A stretch of DNA of 64,000 nt from Tsukamurella asaccharolytica. GTDB taxonomy: Bacteria; Actinomycetota; Actinomycetes; Mycobacteriales; Mycobacteriaceae. The notes below the pieces were generated by a model. It worked only from the letters and a program-made list of their open reading frames with translations, made no database searches and was not told where the DNA came from. Positions 15,773 through 27,186 of the stretch are shown piece by piece. The stretch is from NCBI RefSeq assembly GCF_007858435.1, contig NZ_VIGW01000001.1, positions 310,001-374,000 of the forward strand, in the 5' to 3' direction. Made by a program: the position numbers and the translations under genes. The number at the start of each line of letters is the position of its first letter. Position 1 is the first letter of the stretch.

Positions 15773-17008
15773 ATGGGTGCGCCGACGGAGCAGAGCTGGC
15801 CCGAGCCCTCGGACCGGGTGAAGGACCTGATCAGGCGCGCCGCGGAGTTCGCGAGCGACCCCCCTGAGGAGTGGGTGACCGAGCTGCAGGACGCCACGCT
15901 GACGGGCATCATCCTCGCTCCGATCGCTGCGGACCCGACGCTCGCCGCCCTGGTCCGCACCTCCGACACCGCCGTCATGCTGCACTGGGCCGCGCATAAC
16001 GTCACGCACCCGGGCCGACGGGTGCCGCCGAACATCGACTCCGCGGACGCCCTCGCCGTCGCGCGCGACCTCGTCCGACGGGGCCTCGAGCTGCATGGCA
16101 TCGACACCTACCGCAAGGGCCTCAACGCCGCCTGGACGCTGTGGATGAACGTCTGCTTCGAGCTGACCGACGACCCCGCCGAACTGCGCGAACTCCTCGC
16201 AGTGACGTGGGCGTCGATGTCGACCTACGTCGACGACACCATCGACGCCTTCACCCTCCGCATGGCCGGCGAACGTGAGCAGCTGACCACCGGGACGAAC
16301 GCGGACCGTCTGGCGGCGGTCTCGCTGATCCTCGAGGGCGCGCCGATCCCCCGGGCCCGTGCCGAACAGCAGCTCGGCTACCGGCTGACCGGGCCGCACA
16401 CCGCCGCGGTCATCTGGACCACCGGCGCTGTCGGCGACCTCGACGCCGCCGCCCACGCGCTGGCCCGGCACGCCGGTACCCCGCGGCCACTGACCGTCGT
16501 CGCCAGCGCGTCGGCACTGTGGCTGTGGCTGCCGGGCACCGTCGTGCTCGATTCCGGGGACCTGGCCCGCGAACTCGCCGACCACCCCGAGGTGCGCGTC
16601 GCCATCGGGCGGCCGGGCGCGGACCTCGACGGGTTCCGGCGCAGCCACCTCGACGCGGGCACCGCACAACGCCTGATGACGCGCCTGCGCACCCGCCGGC
16701 GGGTGGCGCGGTACGACGACATCGCGCTGATCTCGCTGGTCACCAGCGACACCGGGAAGGCCGACGAGTTCGTCCGCGACACCCTGGGCGACCTACTGAC
16801 CGCCGATCAGGAGACCCGCCAGACCGTCGCGGCGTACGTCGAGGAGCAGTTCAACACCTCGCGTACCGCCGAGCGCCTGTACACCCACCGCAACACCGTG
16901 ATCCGACGGCTGGCCAGGGCCGACGAGCTGCTGCCCCGCCCGCTCGCGGACAACCCGACCGGGGTGGCCGTGGCGCTCGACGTGCTGCGCTGGCTCGGGG
17001 ACGCGTGA
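15773..17008 (+). CDS. PucR/CdaR-type transcriptional regulator
   Basis: 411-aa cytosolic regulator: an N-terminal all-helical sensor region (1-170), a central GGDEF-like CdaR domain (about 180-320), and a C-terminal helix-turn-helix of the PucR type (about 360-405, TAERLYTHRNTVIRRLARA). Chosen ATG has AAGG 7 bp upstream. It is divergent from the BASS transporter and 118 bp upstream of the EthA-like monooxygenase in the same direction; control of one or both is the simplest reading, with an unknown effector. Confidence 0.8.
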   Translation: MGAPTEQSWPEPSDRVKDLIRRAAEFASDPPEEWVTELQDATLTGIILAPIAADPTLAALVRTSDTAVMLHWAAHNVTHPGRRVPPNIDSADALAVARDLVRRGLELHGIDTYRKGLNAAWTLWMNVCFELTDDPAELRELLAVTWASMSTYVDDTIDAFTLRMAGEREQLTTGTNADRLAAVSLILEGAPIPRARAEQQLGYRLTGPHTAAVIWTTGAVGDLDAAAHALARHAGTPRPLTVVASASALWLWLPGTVVLDSGDLARELADHPEVRVAIGRPGADLDGFRRSHLDAGTAQRLMTRLRTRRRVARYDDIALISLVTSDTGKADEFVRDTLGDLLTADQETRQTVAAYVEEQFNTSRTAERLYTHRNTVIRRLARADELLPRPLADNPTGVAVALDVLRWLGDA

Positions 17009-17126
17009 CGATCTGCACCAGAACGGGCGGCAACCAGGTGCACTCTGCGCTGGCCGCGAGGGCCCACCGAGCGAGAGAGTAAAGCATCGGTTCTACCACT
17101 GAACCCTTGGACCAGGAGAAACACGC

Positions 17127-18620
17127 ATGACGAGCACCACACCCGAGCACCTCGACATCATCATCGTCGGTGCCGGCATTTCCGGTATCGGCGCCGGCCA
17201 CTACGTCACCACGGCGCTGCCCGGGAAGACCTTCACGATCCTCGAGGGGCGCGCGACCTTCGGCGGCACGTGGGACCTGTTCAAGTACCCCGGCATCCGC
17301 TCGGACTCCGACCTGCACACCTTCGGCTACGAGTTCAAGCCGTGGGAGTCCAAGGACTCCATCGCCGACGCCCAGAAGATCATCGACTACCTCCAGGAGA
17401 CGATGGTCGAGAACGACCTCGTCGACAAGGTGCGCTACGACCACCGGGTGGTCTCCGCGGACTGGTCGAGCGAGGACGGCCGGTGGACCGTGCAGGTCGA
17501 CCACGCCGGCGAGCGCATCACCCTCACCGCGAACTGGCTCCTCTTCGGCAGCGGCTACTACGACTACGAGCAGGGCTTCACGCCCGAGTTCGCGGGCCGG
17601 GAGACCTTCGCCGGGCAGATCATCCACCCGCAGTTCTGGCCCGAGGACCTGGACTACAGCGGGAAGAAGGTCGTCGTGATCGGCTCCGGCGCGACCGCGG
17701 TGACCCTGGTCCCGTCGCTGTTGACCAGCGACAAGCCCGCCGCGCACGTCACCATGCTGCAGCGCACGCCGACGTACATCATGCCGGTGCCCAAGCAGGA
17801 CCCGCTGACGATCCTGGGCCACCGGCTCCTCGGCCACAAGAGGGGCCACGAGCTCGCCCGCAAGCGCTTCATCTGGCAGCAGCGCGGCGTGTACGTCTTC
17901 GCCCAGCGCTTCCCGGGCCTCGCCCGCAAGATCATCCGCACCGTCAACGCCAAGGCCCTGCCGAAGGACTTCCCCGTCGACGTGCACTTCAATCCGCCGT
18001 ACAACCCGTGGGACCAGCGCCTCTGCGCCGTCCCCGATGGCGACCTGTTCAAGGCCATCCGGTCCGGCAAGGCGGACGTCGCGACGGACAAGATCGCGAC
18101 CTTCGACGCCACCGGCATCGAACTCGCGAGCGGCGAGCACCTCGACGCCGACATCATCGTCACCGCGACCGGCCTCAAGCTCAAGCTGCTCGGCGGCGTG
18201 ACCCTGTCGGTCGACGGCCGGGACGTGGACCTGCCGAACTCCGTCATCCACCGCGGCGCGATGCTCTCCGGCGTCCCGAACGCCGCCCTGGCCATCGGCT
18301 ACACGAACTCGTCGTGGACGCTCAAGGTCGGCATGCTGTGGACGTACATCACCAAGCTGATCGCGACCATGGACGCGCAGGGCGTGGACACCGCGGTCGC
18401 GGTCGCCGATCCCGACATGGAGACCCGCCCCGCCCTCGACTTCGAGGCCGGCTACGTCACGCGCGCCCTGCACGAGCTTCCCCGCCAGGGCGTGGCCGAC
18501 GACTGGCGCATGTCCATGAGCTATTTCGAGGACGCCAAGCGCCTGAGCAGCGAGCTCTCCTTCGGCGAGGAGTCCGGCCTGCGCCTGAGCTCCAGCAAGC
18601 AGGCGAAAGTCACCGTCTGA
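17127..18620 (+). CDS. EthA-like FAD-dependent Baeyer-Villiger monooxygenase
   Basis: 497 aa, very close in motif layout to mycobacterial EthA. FAD site IVGAGISGIGAG (about 13-24), GGTWDLFKYPGIRSDSD, the Baeyer-Villiger fingerprint FAGQIIHPQFWPE (about 158-170), NADPH site VIGSGATAVTLVPSL (about 184-198), and NPPYNPWDQRLCAVPDGD. It should use NADPH and O2 to insert oxygen next to a ketone or oxidise sulfur; EthA itself activates thioamide prodrugs such as ethionamide. No EthR-type repressor is adjacent; a PucR-type regulator is upstream instead. AGGAGA precedes the ATG. Confidence 0.88.
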   Translation: MTSTTPEHLDIIIVGAGISGIGAGHYVTTALPGKTFTILEGRATFGGTWDLFKYPGIRSDSDLHTFGYEFKPWESKDSIADAQKIIDYLQETMVENDLVDKVRYDHRVVSADWSSEDGRWTVQVDHAGERITLTANWLLFGSGYYDYEQGFTPEFAGRETFAGQIIHPQFWPEDLDYSGKKVVVIGSGATAVTLVPSLLTSDKPAAHVTMLQRTPTYIMPVPKQDPLTILGHRLLGHKRGHELARKRFIWQQRGVYVFAQRFPGLARKIIRTVNAKALPKDFPVDVHFNPPYNPWDQRLCAVPDGDLFKAIRSGKADVATDKIATFDATGIELASGEHLDADIIVTATGLKLKLLGGVTLSVDGRDVDLPNSVIHRGAMLSGVPNAALAIGYTNSSWTLKVGMLWTYITKLIATMDAQGVDTAVAVADPDMETRPALDFEAGYVTRALHELPRQGVADDWRMSMSYFEDAKRLSSELSFGEESGLRLSSSKQAKVTV

Positions 18621-18702
18621 CCTGCAACGATCGCCGCGCCCGCCCGTCTACCGCTACCGTTGACTCGGTGCGGCCGACGGGCGGTCGCGGTTGAAGGAGC
18701 GG

Positions 18703-20314
<1,612 letters not shown>

Positions 20315-20322
<8 letters not shown>

Positions 20323-20340
20323 CTGCAAGCTGCTAGCTGC
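20315..20340. terminator. Bidirectional terminator at the kinase/holB junction
   Basis: 9-bp perfect stem GCAGCTAGC (20315-20323) / GCTAGCTGC (20332-20340) with an 8-nt loop. It contains the kinase stop codon and borders the holB stop codon, so it can end both transcripts. Confidence 0.6.
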
Positions 20341-21560
20341 TAGCGACGGTGGTCGCGCAGTGCCGACGAGACGCCCGCCGCCATCGCGTCCAGCGCGACG
20401 ACGGGCTTGACGTTGAGGTCGATCGCCTCGCGGCACTCCAGCACCGACTCGACGCAGCGCAGCAGCCCCTCCGGCCGGGCGTACCCGGCGAGGCGGCGGG
20501 TCTGCTCGGCCTCGTCGGGATGCATGAGCGTGACCTGCGCGCCCGCGCCCTGCACCAGGGCGTCCCGGAACAGCGCGGCGAGGTCGATGAGGGCCCGGTC
20601 GAGTGCGTCGCGCACCGCGCGGGTGCCGCGCGCCTTCTGCCGCTTCTCCAAGTCCTTGAGCTGCCCCGCGGAGCCGCGCATCACGCCCGCGGTGCCGCGG
20701 CCCACGCCGCCGGCCCCGAGCGCGGTCTTGAGGTCCTCGGTCTCCCGCTCGTTGAGGTCGGCGTTGAGTTCCTTCGCCGTGTTCTCCGCGTCGCGCAGCA
20801 GCTGCTCGACGACGCCGTAGACCCCCTCCGACGTGGCCGCCCGCGCCACGCCCAGCGCCTGCTTGCGCTGCTTCTGCGCCTCGGGGTCGGTGGCCAGGCG
20901 CTTGGCCCGCCCGACGTGGCCGCCCGAGACGCCCGCGGCCCAGGCGGCCCGCTCGGCGTCGATCCCGTCCTTCTCCAGCACCGCCGCGATCGCGGGCGCC
21001 GAGGGTGTGACGAGCGGCACGTACCGGCACCGGGATTTCAGGGTGACGGAGATGTCCTCCGGATCGACCGTGGGTGCGCACAGCAGCACGATCGTCTGCG
21101 CCGGCGGCTCCTCGACCATCTTCAGCAGGGCGTTGCCGGCCTGCTCCGTGAGCCGATCGGCGTCCTCGATGAGCACGATCTGCCAGTGCCCGACGGACGG
21201 CCGCCGCGACGCGTCTGCCACCACTTCACGCATCTGTTTGACGGCGATCGACAGACCGTCGGGAGCGATGGACCGCACGTCGGCGTGGGTGCCGGCCAGC
21301 ACCGTCGTACAGGCGCGGCAGCGGCCGCACCCGGCCTCCTCGGCATCGTCGCACTGCAGTGCCGCGGCGAGCGCCCGGGCCGCGACGGACCGCCCCGAGC
21401 CGGGCGGACCCGTGAACAGCCAGGCGTGCGTCATCGACGAGCCCGCCAGATCGGCCACGGTGCCCCCGCTCGCGACGACCTCCCGCGCGGCGGCCGCGGC
21501 GGCCCGCAGGCCCACCACCACCGCTTCCTGGCCCACCAGGCGATCGAACACTGAGCTCAC
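20340..21560 (-). CDS. holB: DNA polymerase III subunit delta prime
   Basis: 406-aa AAA+ clamp-loader subunit: Walker A-like GPPGSGRSVAARALAAAL, zinc module with cysteines in CDDAEEAGCGRCRACTTVLAG, sensor region QIVLIEDADRLTEQAGNALLKMVEEP and the SRC motif LKSRCRYVPL. Delta prime is usually a non-hydrolysing stator; here the lysine of GKS/T is replaced by Arg (GSGRS), consistent with that. GTG at 21560 is chosen (AGGG upstream); GTG at 21566 is possible. Ortholog of Rv3644c, divergent from the Rv3645-like cyclase as in M. tuberculosis. Confidence 0.92.
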   Translation of the reverse strand: MSSVFDRLVGQEAVVVGLRAAAAAAREVVASGGTVADLAGSSMTHAWLFTGPPGSGRSVAARALAAALQCDDAEEAGCGRCRACTTVLAGTHADVRSIAPDGLSIAVKQMREVVADASRRPSVGHWQIVLIEDADRLTEQAGNALLKMVEEPPAQTIVLLCAPTVDPEDISVTLKSRCRYVPLVTPSAPAIAAVLEKDGIDAERAAWAAGVSGGHVGRAKRLATDPEAQKQRKQALGVARAATSEGVYGVVEQLLRDAENTAKELNADLNERETEDLKTALGAGGVGRGTAGVMRGSAGQLKDLEKRQKARGTRAVRDALDRALIDLAALFRDALVQGAGAQVTLMHPDEAEQTRRLAGYARPEGLLRCVESVLECREAIDLNVKPVVALDAMAAGVSSALRDHRR

Positions 21561-21612
21561 CCCCACACCCTAGCCCTCCCGTCCGACGGCGAGTGCAAGC
21601 TAAGTTGGAGCA

Positions 21613-23142
21613 GTGGCAGCAGCGAGGAGCGGACTCAGTCGTGCACTGCGACTGGCGCGGTGGCTCGCCAAGACCCCCTGGCCGATTTTCGCGCTGGACA
21701 TCCTGCGGTCGAACATCCTGGGCGCGGTCTTCGTCTTCGGTTTCCTCCGGTTCGCGCTGCCCGTGCAGCAATCCGTGCAGCTCCAGGAGATCAGCGGCGT
21801 CAACCTGCTCGTCTTCATCACCTACCTCGTGGCGGCCAGCGTCCTCGGCATGCTGATCGGGCTGCGACTGGTGCTGCCCGTGCTGCGCTGGCACCGGCGC
21901 AGCGCCCCGTACGACCCCGACATCTCCCGTCGGGCCCTCGCCATTCCGCCGCGGATGGCGCTCATGCAGGCGATCTTCTGGCTCATCGGCGGCGCGATCT
22001 TCGTCGTCATCAACTACAACTCTCCCGGCGGCATCCGGGTGGTCGTGGCGGTGACGGTGCTGCTGGGCGCCATCACGACGTGCGCGCTCAGCTACATGCA
22101 GACGGAACGGGTGCTGCGGCCCATCACGGTCGCCGCGCTGGCTCAGGAGCCGCAGGGTTCCGCGGGCCTGTCCGTGACCACCCGCATCCTGCTCAGCTGG
22201 GTGCTGGGCACGGCCACGCCGATCTTCGGCATCATCATGGTCGTCATCTCGCAGGAGTCGGGCGTCATCGACCCGAACGCCCCGACGCTGGTCAATCCGG
22301 TGCTGCTGCTGTCGGTCGTCGCGCTCGGCGCGGGACTGCTCGGCACGGTGCGGGTGGCGAAGTCGATCGGCGACCCGATCCGCGACCTGTTCCAGGCGCA
22401 GCGCAAGGTCCGTGGCGGCGACTTCACCGCCTCCGTGAAGATCTACGACTCCAGCGAGCTGGGGCTGCTGCAGGCCGGCTTCAACGACATGGTGCACGAC
22501 CTGGCCGAGCGGCAGCGGATGCGCGACATGTTCGGCCGGTACGTGGGGCAGGACGTCGCGCGCCAGGCCCTCGAGCACGGCACGCACCTGGGCGGCGAGA
22601 TCAACGAGGTCAGCGTGCTGTTCGTCGACCTCGTGGGGTCGACGAAGATCGCGGTCACCGAGGAGCCCGCGGCGGTCGTGGACCTGCTCAACGACTTCTT
22701 CAAGGTGGTCGTCGACCTCGTCGATCTGCACGGCGGCTTCGTCAACAAGTTCCAGGGCGACGCGGCGCTGGCGATCTTCGGCGCCCCGTTGCCCCACCCG
22801 GACGCCGCGGGCGCCGCGCTGGCCGCGGCCCGGGAGATGCGGATCCAGCTCGGCGACGTGCTCGGCGGCACCGGCTTCGGTATCGGCGTCTCCGCCGGTC
22901 AGGTGGTGGCCGGGCACATAGGCGCGAAGGCGCGCTTCGAGTACACCGTGATCGGTGACCCGGTGAACGAGGCGGCGCGGATCACCGAGATCGCGAAGTC
23001 GGAGCCCTCGTCGCTGCTGGCGGCCGGGCGGGCCGTCGAGGCCGCGACGCCCGCCGAACAGGCCCTGTGGGTGCTCGGCGAGGCGATCGAGTTGCGCGGG
23101 CGCGGCCAGCTCACGCGGCTGGCGCGCCCCATCGACGACTGA
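21613..23142 (+). CDS. Membrane adenylate cyclase (Rv3645-like) with HAMP domain
   Basis: 509 aa: six predicted transmembrane helices (about 35-255), a HAMP linker (VAKSIGDPIRDLFQAQRKVR, about 250-305), then a class III cyclase domain (about 335-480). Catalytic elements are visible: metal Asp in SVLFVDLVGST, substrate-selecting Lys/Asp in NKFQGDAALAIFG, and EYTVIGDPVNEAARI. Product is most likely cAMP, which would feed the Crp protein encoded at 59.6 kb. GTG start has GGAG 3 bp upstream. Its stop codon abuts the stop of topA with no gap. Confidence 0.9.
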   Translation: MAAARSGLSRALRLARWLAKTPWPIFALDILRSNILGAVFVFGFLRFALPVQQSVQLQEISGVNLLVFITYLVAASVLGMLIGLRLVLPVLRWHRRSAPYDPDISRRALAIPPRMALMQAIFWLIGGAIFVVINYNSPGGIRVVVAVTVLLGAITTCALSYMQTERVLRPITVAALAQEPQGSAGLSVTTRILLSWVLGTATPIFGIIMVVISQESGVIDPNAPTLVNPVLLLSVVALGAGLLGTVRVAKSIGDPIRDLFQAQRKVRGGDFTASVKIYDSSELGLLQAGFNDMVHDLAERQRMRDMFGRYVGQDVARQALEHGTHLGGEINEVSVLFVDLVGSTKIAVTEEPAAVVDLLNDFFKVVVDLVDLHGGFVNKFQGDAALAIFGAPLPHPDAAGAALAAAREMRIQLGDVLGGTGFGIGVSAGQVVAGHIGAKARFEYTVIGDPVNEAARITEIAKSEPSSLLAAGRAVEAATPAEQALWVLGEAIELRGRGQLTRLARPIDD

Positions 23143-26097
23143 TCAGACGGTCTCGTCCGCGGGCGCCTCGACGGCCTTCGCGGGAGCCTTCTTCGCCGCC
23201 GTGGTCTTCTTCGCAACCGTCTTCTTCGCGGTGGTTTTCTTGGCCGCCGCCTTCTTGGCCGGTGCCTTCTTCGCCGCCGTCTTCTTGGCGGGCGCCTTCT
23301 TGGCCGCCGCCTTCTTCGTGGCCTTCTTCTTCACCGGGCCCCGCGCGCGGCGGTCCGCGAGCAGCTCGGAGGCGCGCTCGTCGGTGATGGTCGCGACCTC
23401 GTCGCCCTTGCGGAGCGAGGCGTTGGTCTCGCCGTCGGTGACGTACGGCCCGAACCGGCCGTCCTTGATCACCATCGCGGTGCCGGAGACCGGGTCGTTG
23501 CCCAGCTCGCGCAGCGGCGGCGCGGCGGCCGCACCGCGGCCCCGTCGCTTGGGCTCCGCGTACAGCTTGAGCGCCTCCTCGAGGGTCACCGTGAACATCT
23601 GCTCCTCGGTGGCCAGCGAGCGCGAGTCGGTGCCCTTCTTCAGGTACGGCCCGTAGCGGCCGTTCTGGGCGGTGATCTCCTCCTGGGACTCCGGATCGAC
23701 GCCCACGACGCGCGGCAGCGACAGCAGGCGCAGCGCGTCCTCGAGGGTCACGGTCTCGATGTCCATGGTCTTGAGCAGCGAGCCGGTGCGCGGCTTCGGC
23801 GCGTCGGCCTTCTTCTTGCGGGTCTTCGGCTTCGCTGCCTCCGCGTCCAGGTCCTCGGCCTCGGAGTCCTTCTCGGGCTCTGGCAGGATCTCGGTGACGT
23901 AGGGGCCGAAGCGGCCCTCCTTGGCGACGATCTCGTTGCCGGTCGCGGGGTCGATACCCAGCGGGCGGCCGTCCTGCGGGGTCGCGAAGAGCTTCTCCGC
24001 GACCTCCTCAGTGAGCTCGTCGGGGGTCATCGCCGCCAGGATGTTGGCGCGCTGGACCTGCGGTTCCCCGGCACCGTCGGCGGGTGCGACGGTGCGCTCG
24101 AGGTACGGGCCGTAGCGGCCCACGCGCACGTAGACGACGTTGCCGTCGGGGTCGGTGTAGAGGGGGATCGAGTTGACCGCGCGGGCGTCGATCGCGTCCA
24201 GGTTCGCGGCGACGAGGTTCTTCAGGCCGGGGCTGTCGGGGCCCGGGCCGTCGGCGCCGGAGACCGCGGCGCCGTCACCGTCGGGCCCGCCGTCGCCGAA
24301 GTAGAACCGCGTGAGCCAGTCGACGCGGCCCTCCCGCCCGCCGGCGATCTCGTCGAGATCGTCCTCCATCGACGCGGTGAAGTTGTAGTCGACGAGGCCG
24401 CCGAAGTGGCCCTCGAGCAGGCCGATCACCGCGAAGGCCACCCACTGCGGGACGAGGGCGTTGCCCTTCTTCACGACGTAGCCGCGGTCCTGGATGGTCT
24501 TGATGATCGAGGCGTAGGTCGACGGTCGGCCGATGCCCAGCTCTTCGAGGGTCTTGACCAGCGAGGCCTCGGTGTACCGCGCGGGCGGGCTGGTCACGTG
24601 GTCGGCCGCGCTGAGCTCGGCCGCGGTGATCGCCTGGCCCTTGGTGAGCTGCGGGAGCCGCGACTCGGCGTCGTCGGCCTCGCCGCCGGCCTGGTCGTCG
24701 ACGGTCTCCACGTAGGCGGAGAGGAAGCCGGGGAAGGTGATGGTGCGGCCCGAGGCGGCGAACTCGACGCTCTCGCCCGTCGAGGCGGCGCCGCCGATCC
24801 GCAGGCTCAGCGTCGTGCCCTTGACGTCGGCCATCTGCGAGGCGACGGTCCGCTGCCAGATCAGCTCGTACAGCCGGAACTCGTCGCTGCCCAGCACCGA
24901 CGCGAGCGCGCCCGGGGTCTGGAAGGTCTCGCCCGCGGGCCGGATCGCCTCGTGCGCCTCCTGCGCGTTCTTGACCTTGCGGGTGTACTGCCGCGGCGTG
25001 GCGTGCACGAACTCGGGGCCGTACAGCTGCCGCGCCTGCTCGCGGGCCGCGGCGATGGCGGTCTCCGACAGCGTGGTCGAGTCGGTACGCATGTAGGTGA
25101 TGTAGCCGCCCTCGTAGAGCCGCTGGGCGATCTGCATGGTGCGGTCGGTGTTGAACCGCAGCTTGCGGCTCGCCTCCTGCTGCAGGGTGGAGGTCATGAA
25201 GGGCGCGTAGGGCTTGCGCGTGTAGGGCTTCTCCTCGACGGAGGTCACCGTCAGGTTGGCACCCTGCAGGCCCTCGACCAGGGCGTTCGCCCGGGCGCCG
25301 TCGAGCACGGTGATGCCGGCCGGCTTCTTGAGCTGTCCCTGCGCGTCGAAGTCGCGGCCGGTGGCGACGCGATCGCCGTCGACGGTCACCAGGCGCGCGC
25401 CGAAGGTGCGCGGGGTCGCCTCGGCACCGGCGTCGAGCTGCGCGGCGATGTCCCAGTACCCGGCGGTGCGGAAGGCGATGCGCTCGCGCTCCCGGTCGAC
25501 GATGATGCGCGTCGCCACCGACTGGACGCGACCGGCGGAAAGTCCCTGGTTGACCTTGCGCCACAGCACGGGGCTGACCTCGTAGCCGTAGAGGCGGTCG
25601 AGAATGCGCCGGGTCTCCTGCGCGTCGACGAGGTTCATGTCGATCTCGCGCGGCTCCTCCGCGGCGGCCTGGATCGCCTGCTGGGTGATCTCGTGGAAGA
25701 CCATCCGCTTGACCGGGACCTTGGGCTTGAGCACCTCCTGCAGGTGCCACGCGATGGCCTCGCCCTCGCGGTCACCGTCCGTCGCGAGGTAGAGCTCGTC
25801 GGCCTGCTTGAGCAGGGACTTGAGCTCGGAGACGGTGGAGCGCTTGCTGGCGGAGGTGACGTAGTGGGCCTCGAACTCGTGGTCGACGTCGACACCGAGC
25901 CGCGCCCAGGGCTTGCCCTGGTCGGACTCGGGCAGCGGGTTGTCGCGGCTCGGCAGGTCGCGGATGTGTCCCATCGACGCGCGGACGGTGTAGTCCGGGC
26001 CGAGGAAGTCGCCGATCTTCTTGCCCTTGGCGGGGGACTCCACGATCACCAGACGGTGCAGACCGTCTCCGGCTGCTGCCTTCCCTCGTGCCGCCAT
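23143..26097 (-). CDS. topA: DNA topoisomerase I
   Basis: 984-aa type IA topoisomerase that relaxes negative supercoils. TOPRIM domain begins LHRLVIVESPAKGKKIGDFLG and holds the metal triad in ATDGDREGEAIAW; the catalytic tyrosine is in GYITYMRTDSTTLSE. Four to five C-terminal repeats with the pattern G-R-F/Y-G-P-Y replace zinc fingers, as in Mycobacteriales. The last ~70 residues are Lys/Ala-rich (KKAPAKKTAAKK repeats), a histone-like DNA-binding tail slightly longer than usual. AGGAGGG precedes the ATG. A possible -10 TATAAG lies about 110 bp upstream. Confidence 0.96.
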   Translation of the reverse strand: MAARGKAAAGDGLHRLVIVESPAKGKKIGDFLGPDYTVRASMGHIRDLPSRDNPLPESDQGKPWARLGVDVDHEFEAHYVTSASKRSTVSELKSLLKQADELYLATDGDREGEAIAWHLQEVLKPKVPVKRMVFHEITQQAIQAAAEEPREIDMNLVDAQETRRILDRLYGYEVSPVLWRKVNQGLSAGRVQSVATRIIVDRERERIAFRTAGYWDIAAQLDAGAEATPRTFGARLVTVDGDRVATGRDFDAQGQLKKPAGITVLDGARANALVEGLQGANLTVTSVEEKPYTRKPYAPFMTSTLQQEASRKLRFNTDRTMQIAQRLYEGGYITYMRTDSTTLSETAIAAAREQARQLYGPEFVHATPRQYTRKVKNAQEAHEAIRPAGETFQTPGALASVLGSDEFRLYELIWQRTVASQMADVKGTTLSLRIGGAASTGESVEFAASGRTITFPGFLSAYVETVDDQAGGEADDAESRLPQLTKGQAITAAELSAADHVTSPPARYTEASLVKTLEELGIGRPSTYASIIKTIQDRGYVVKKGNALVPQWVAFAVIGLLEGHFGGLVDYNFTASMEDDLDEIAGGREGRVDWLTRFYFGDGGPDGDGAAVSGADGPGPDSPGLKNLVAANLDAIDARAVNSIPLYTDPDGNVVYVRVGRYGPYLERTVAPADGAGEPQVQRANILAAMTPDELTEEVAEKLFATPQDGRPLGIDPATGNEIVAKEGRFGPYVTEILPEPEKDSEAEDLDAEAAKPKTRKKKADAPKPRTGSLLKTMDIETVTLEDALRLLSLPRVVGVDPESQEEITAQNGRYGPYLKKGTDSRSLATEEQMFTVTLEEALKLYAEPKRRGRGAAAAPPLRELGNDPVSGTAMVIKDGRFGPYVTDGETNASLRKGDEVATITDERASELLADRRARGPVKKKATKKAAAKKAPAKKTAAKKAPAKKAAAKKTTAKKTVAKKTTAAKKAPAKAVEAPADETV

Positions 26098-26269
26098 CGA
26101 CCCTCCTGATCTGCTCCGGTGGCGCCTGCGTCACCACCTCGACCCCTCGCGTCACTTGCGACGTCGGTGGTCACTCCGGTGCTCATTCTGCCGCACCGTT
26201 CGCCCCACCTTATATACAGGGTCCACTGCACGGCTCACGGATTATGCGGGAAGCGCCCGATCCGGGGGA

Positions 26270-26848
26270 TCATGGTCGCGGCCAGTGCGCGGCCGCGTCC
26301 GGGTGCGCGGGCGGGTCGCCGATGCTCTCCCGCAGACGCAGGAGCCGACGGTGCCCGGAGACCCGCAGCGCGGGTTTCGTCCCGCGGGTGCCCACCAGGG
26401 TGGGCGCGACGCCGGCGCGCATGAGGGCGGTCGCGAGGACGGGGGCACTCTCGGGGGCGTGCGGGTCGAGCGCGAGGAGGTAGTGCACGCCGTCGACGTC
26501 GCCGCCGGCCAACGCCCAGGCGCGCAGGGCCCGCGGGCCGGGTACCCAGGTCGACGGAGCCGTCTTCGCCGCGCCGCGCGTCCAGGCGATGGCCATCGGC
26601 TGCAGTTCCGGCGCCGCGAGGGTCCGGACCAGAGGATTCCCCTCCTCCGAGGTGTCGAACTGCGCGCGTAGCCCGGCCTCCTCGATCAGCACGGCGATCG
26701 CGTCGGCCCGCCACTGGTCGGCGACGACCACCGAGACGCGCGCGCTGCCACCCAACTGCACGATCTGCCCCGTCGACGCGAGCAGGCCCGCCAGGTCGCG
26801 GGGCGACGGCTCGGTCTGCTCCGCGGAGAAGAGTGACAGTTGGGACAC
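26270..26848 (-). CDS. Conserved protein of the topA-cspA neighbourhood (Rv3647c-like)
   Basis: 192 aa, soluble, no signal peptide or membrane segment. Conserved blocks include the N-terminal SQLSLFSAEQTEPSPRDLAG and LLASTGQIVQLGGSARVSVV. It occupies the place of Rv3647c between topA and cspA in M. tuberculosis, with the same strand and about the same size. Function is unknown; its constant place beside topoisomerase I hints at nucleoid or cold-response work, which is inference only. The 172 bp between its stop and the topA start hold only the topA leader. Confidence 0.75.
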   Translation of the reverse strand: MSQLSLFSAEQTEPSPRDLAGLLASTGQIVQLGGSARVSVVVADQWRADAIAVLIEEAGLRAQFDTSEEGNPLVRTLAAPELQPMAIAWTRGAAKTAPSTWVPGPRALRAWALAGGDVDGVHYLLALDPHAPESAPVLATALMRAGVAPTLVGTRGTKPALRVSGHRRLLRLRESIGDPPAHPDAAAHWPRP

Positions 26849-26915
26849 GATATGAGCCTAGTGGGCCGTGGTGCGGATGGGTATCGCCGACACGTCGAAC
26901 GACCCGGGAAATGCA

Positions 26916-26950
26916 CAGCACCCCTCCACCTGAAAGACGGAGGGGTGCTG
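26916..26950 (-). terminator. cspA terminator
   Basis: 12-bp perfect stem CAGCACCCCTCC / GGAGGGGTGCTG with an 11-nt loop, 32 bp after the cspA stop, followed on the minus strand by a short T run (ATTTC). Confidence 0.85.
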
Positions 26951-26982
26951 CGAGAAACTCTTATCGCGTGGTGCGGGGTTTC

Positions 26983-27186
26983 TTAGAGAGCGCGGACGCC
27001 GGTGGCCTGCGGGCCCTTGGTGCCCTGGCCGACCTCGAACTCCACGAGCTGGTTCTCCTCGAGGGTACGGAAGCCGTTGCCCTGGATCTCCGAGTAGTGG
27101 ACGAACACGTCATCCGAGCCGTCGGCGGGTGCGATGAAGCCGAAGCCCTTCTCCGCGTTGAACCACTTCACAGTTCCCTGTGCCAT
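26983..27186 (-). CDS. cspA: Cold-shock protein A
   Basis: 67-aa single cold-shock OB-fold domain, beginning [20 protein letters not shown] with both RNA-binding motifs: RNP1 (KGFGFI) and RNP2 (DVFVHY). An RNA chaperone that melts secondary structure and helps translation and antitermination. Ortholog of Rv3648c and usually one of the most highly expressed genes. AGGAA lies upstream of the ATG; the roughly 70 nt before it hold small hairpins, compatible with the long structured leaders of csp mRNAs. Confidence 0.96.
   Translation of the reverse strand: MAQGTVKWFNAEKGFGFIAPADGSDDVFVHYSEIQGNGFRTLEENQLVEFEVGQGTKGPQATGVRAL

Noticed and set aside
23190-23335. Repetitive DNA resembling a short tandem-repeat or CRISPR-like array
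   Set aside because: It encodes the Lys/Ala-rich tail of TopA; the repeats are codon-level and have no spacers.
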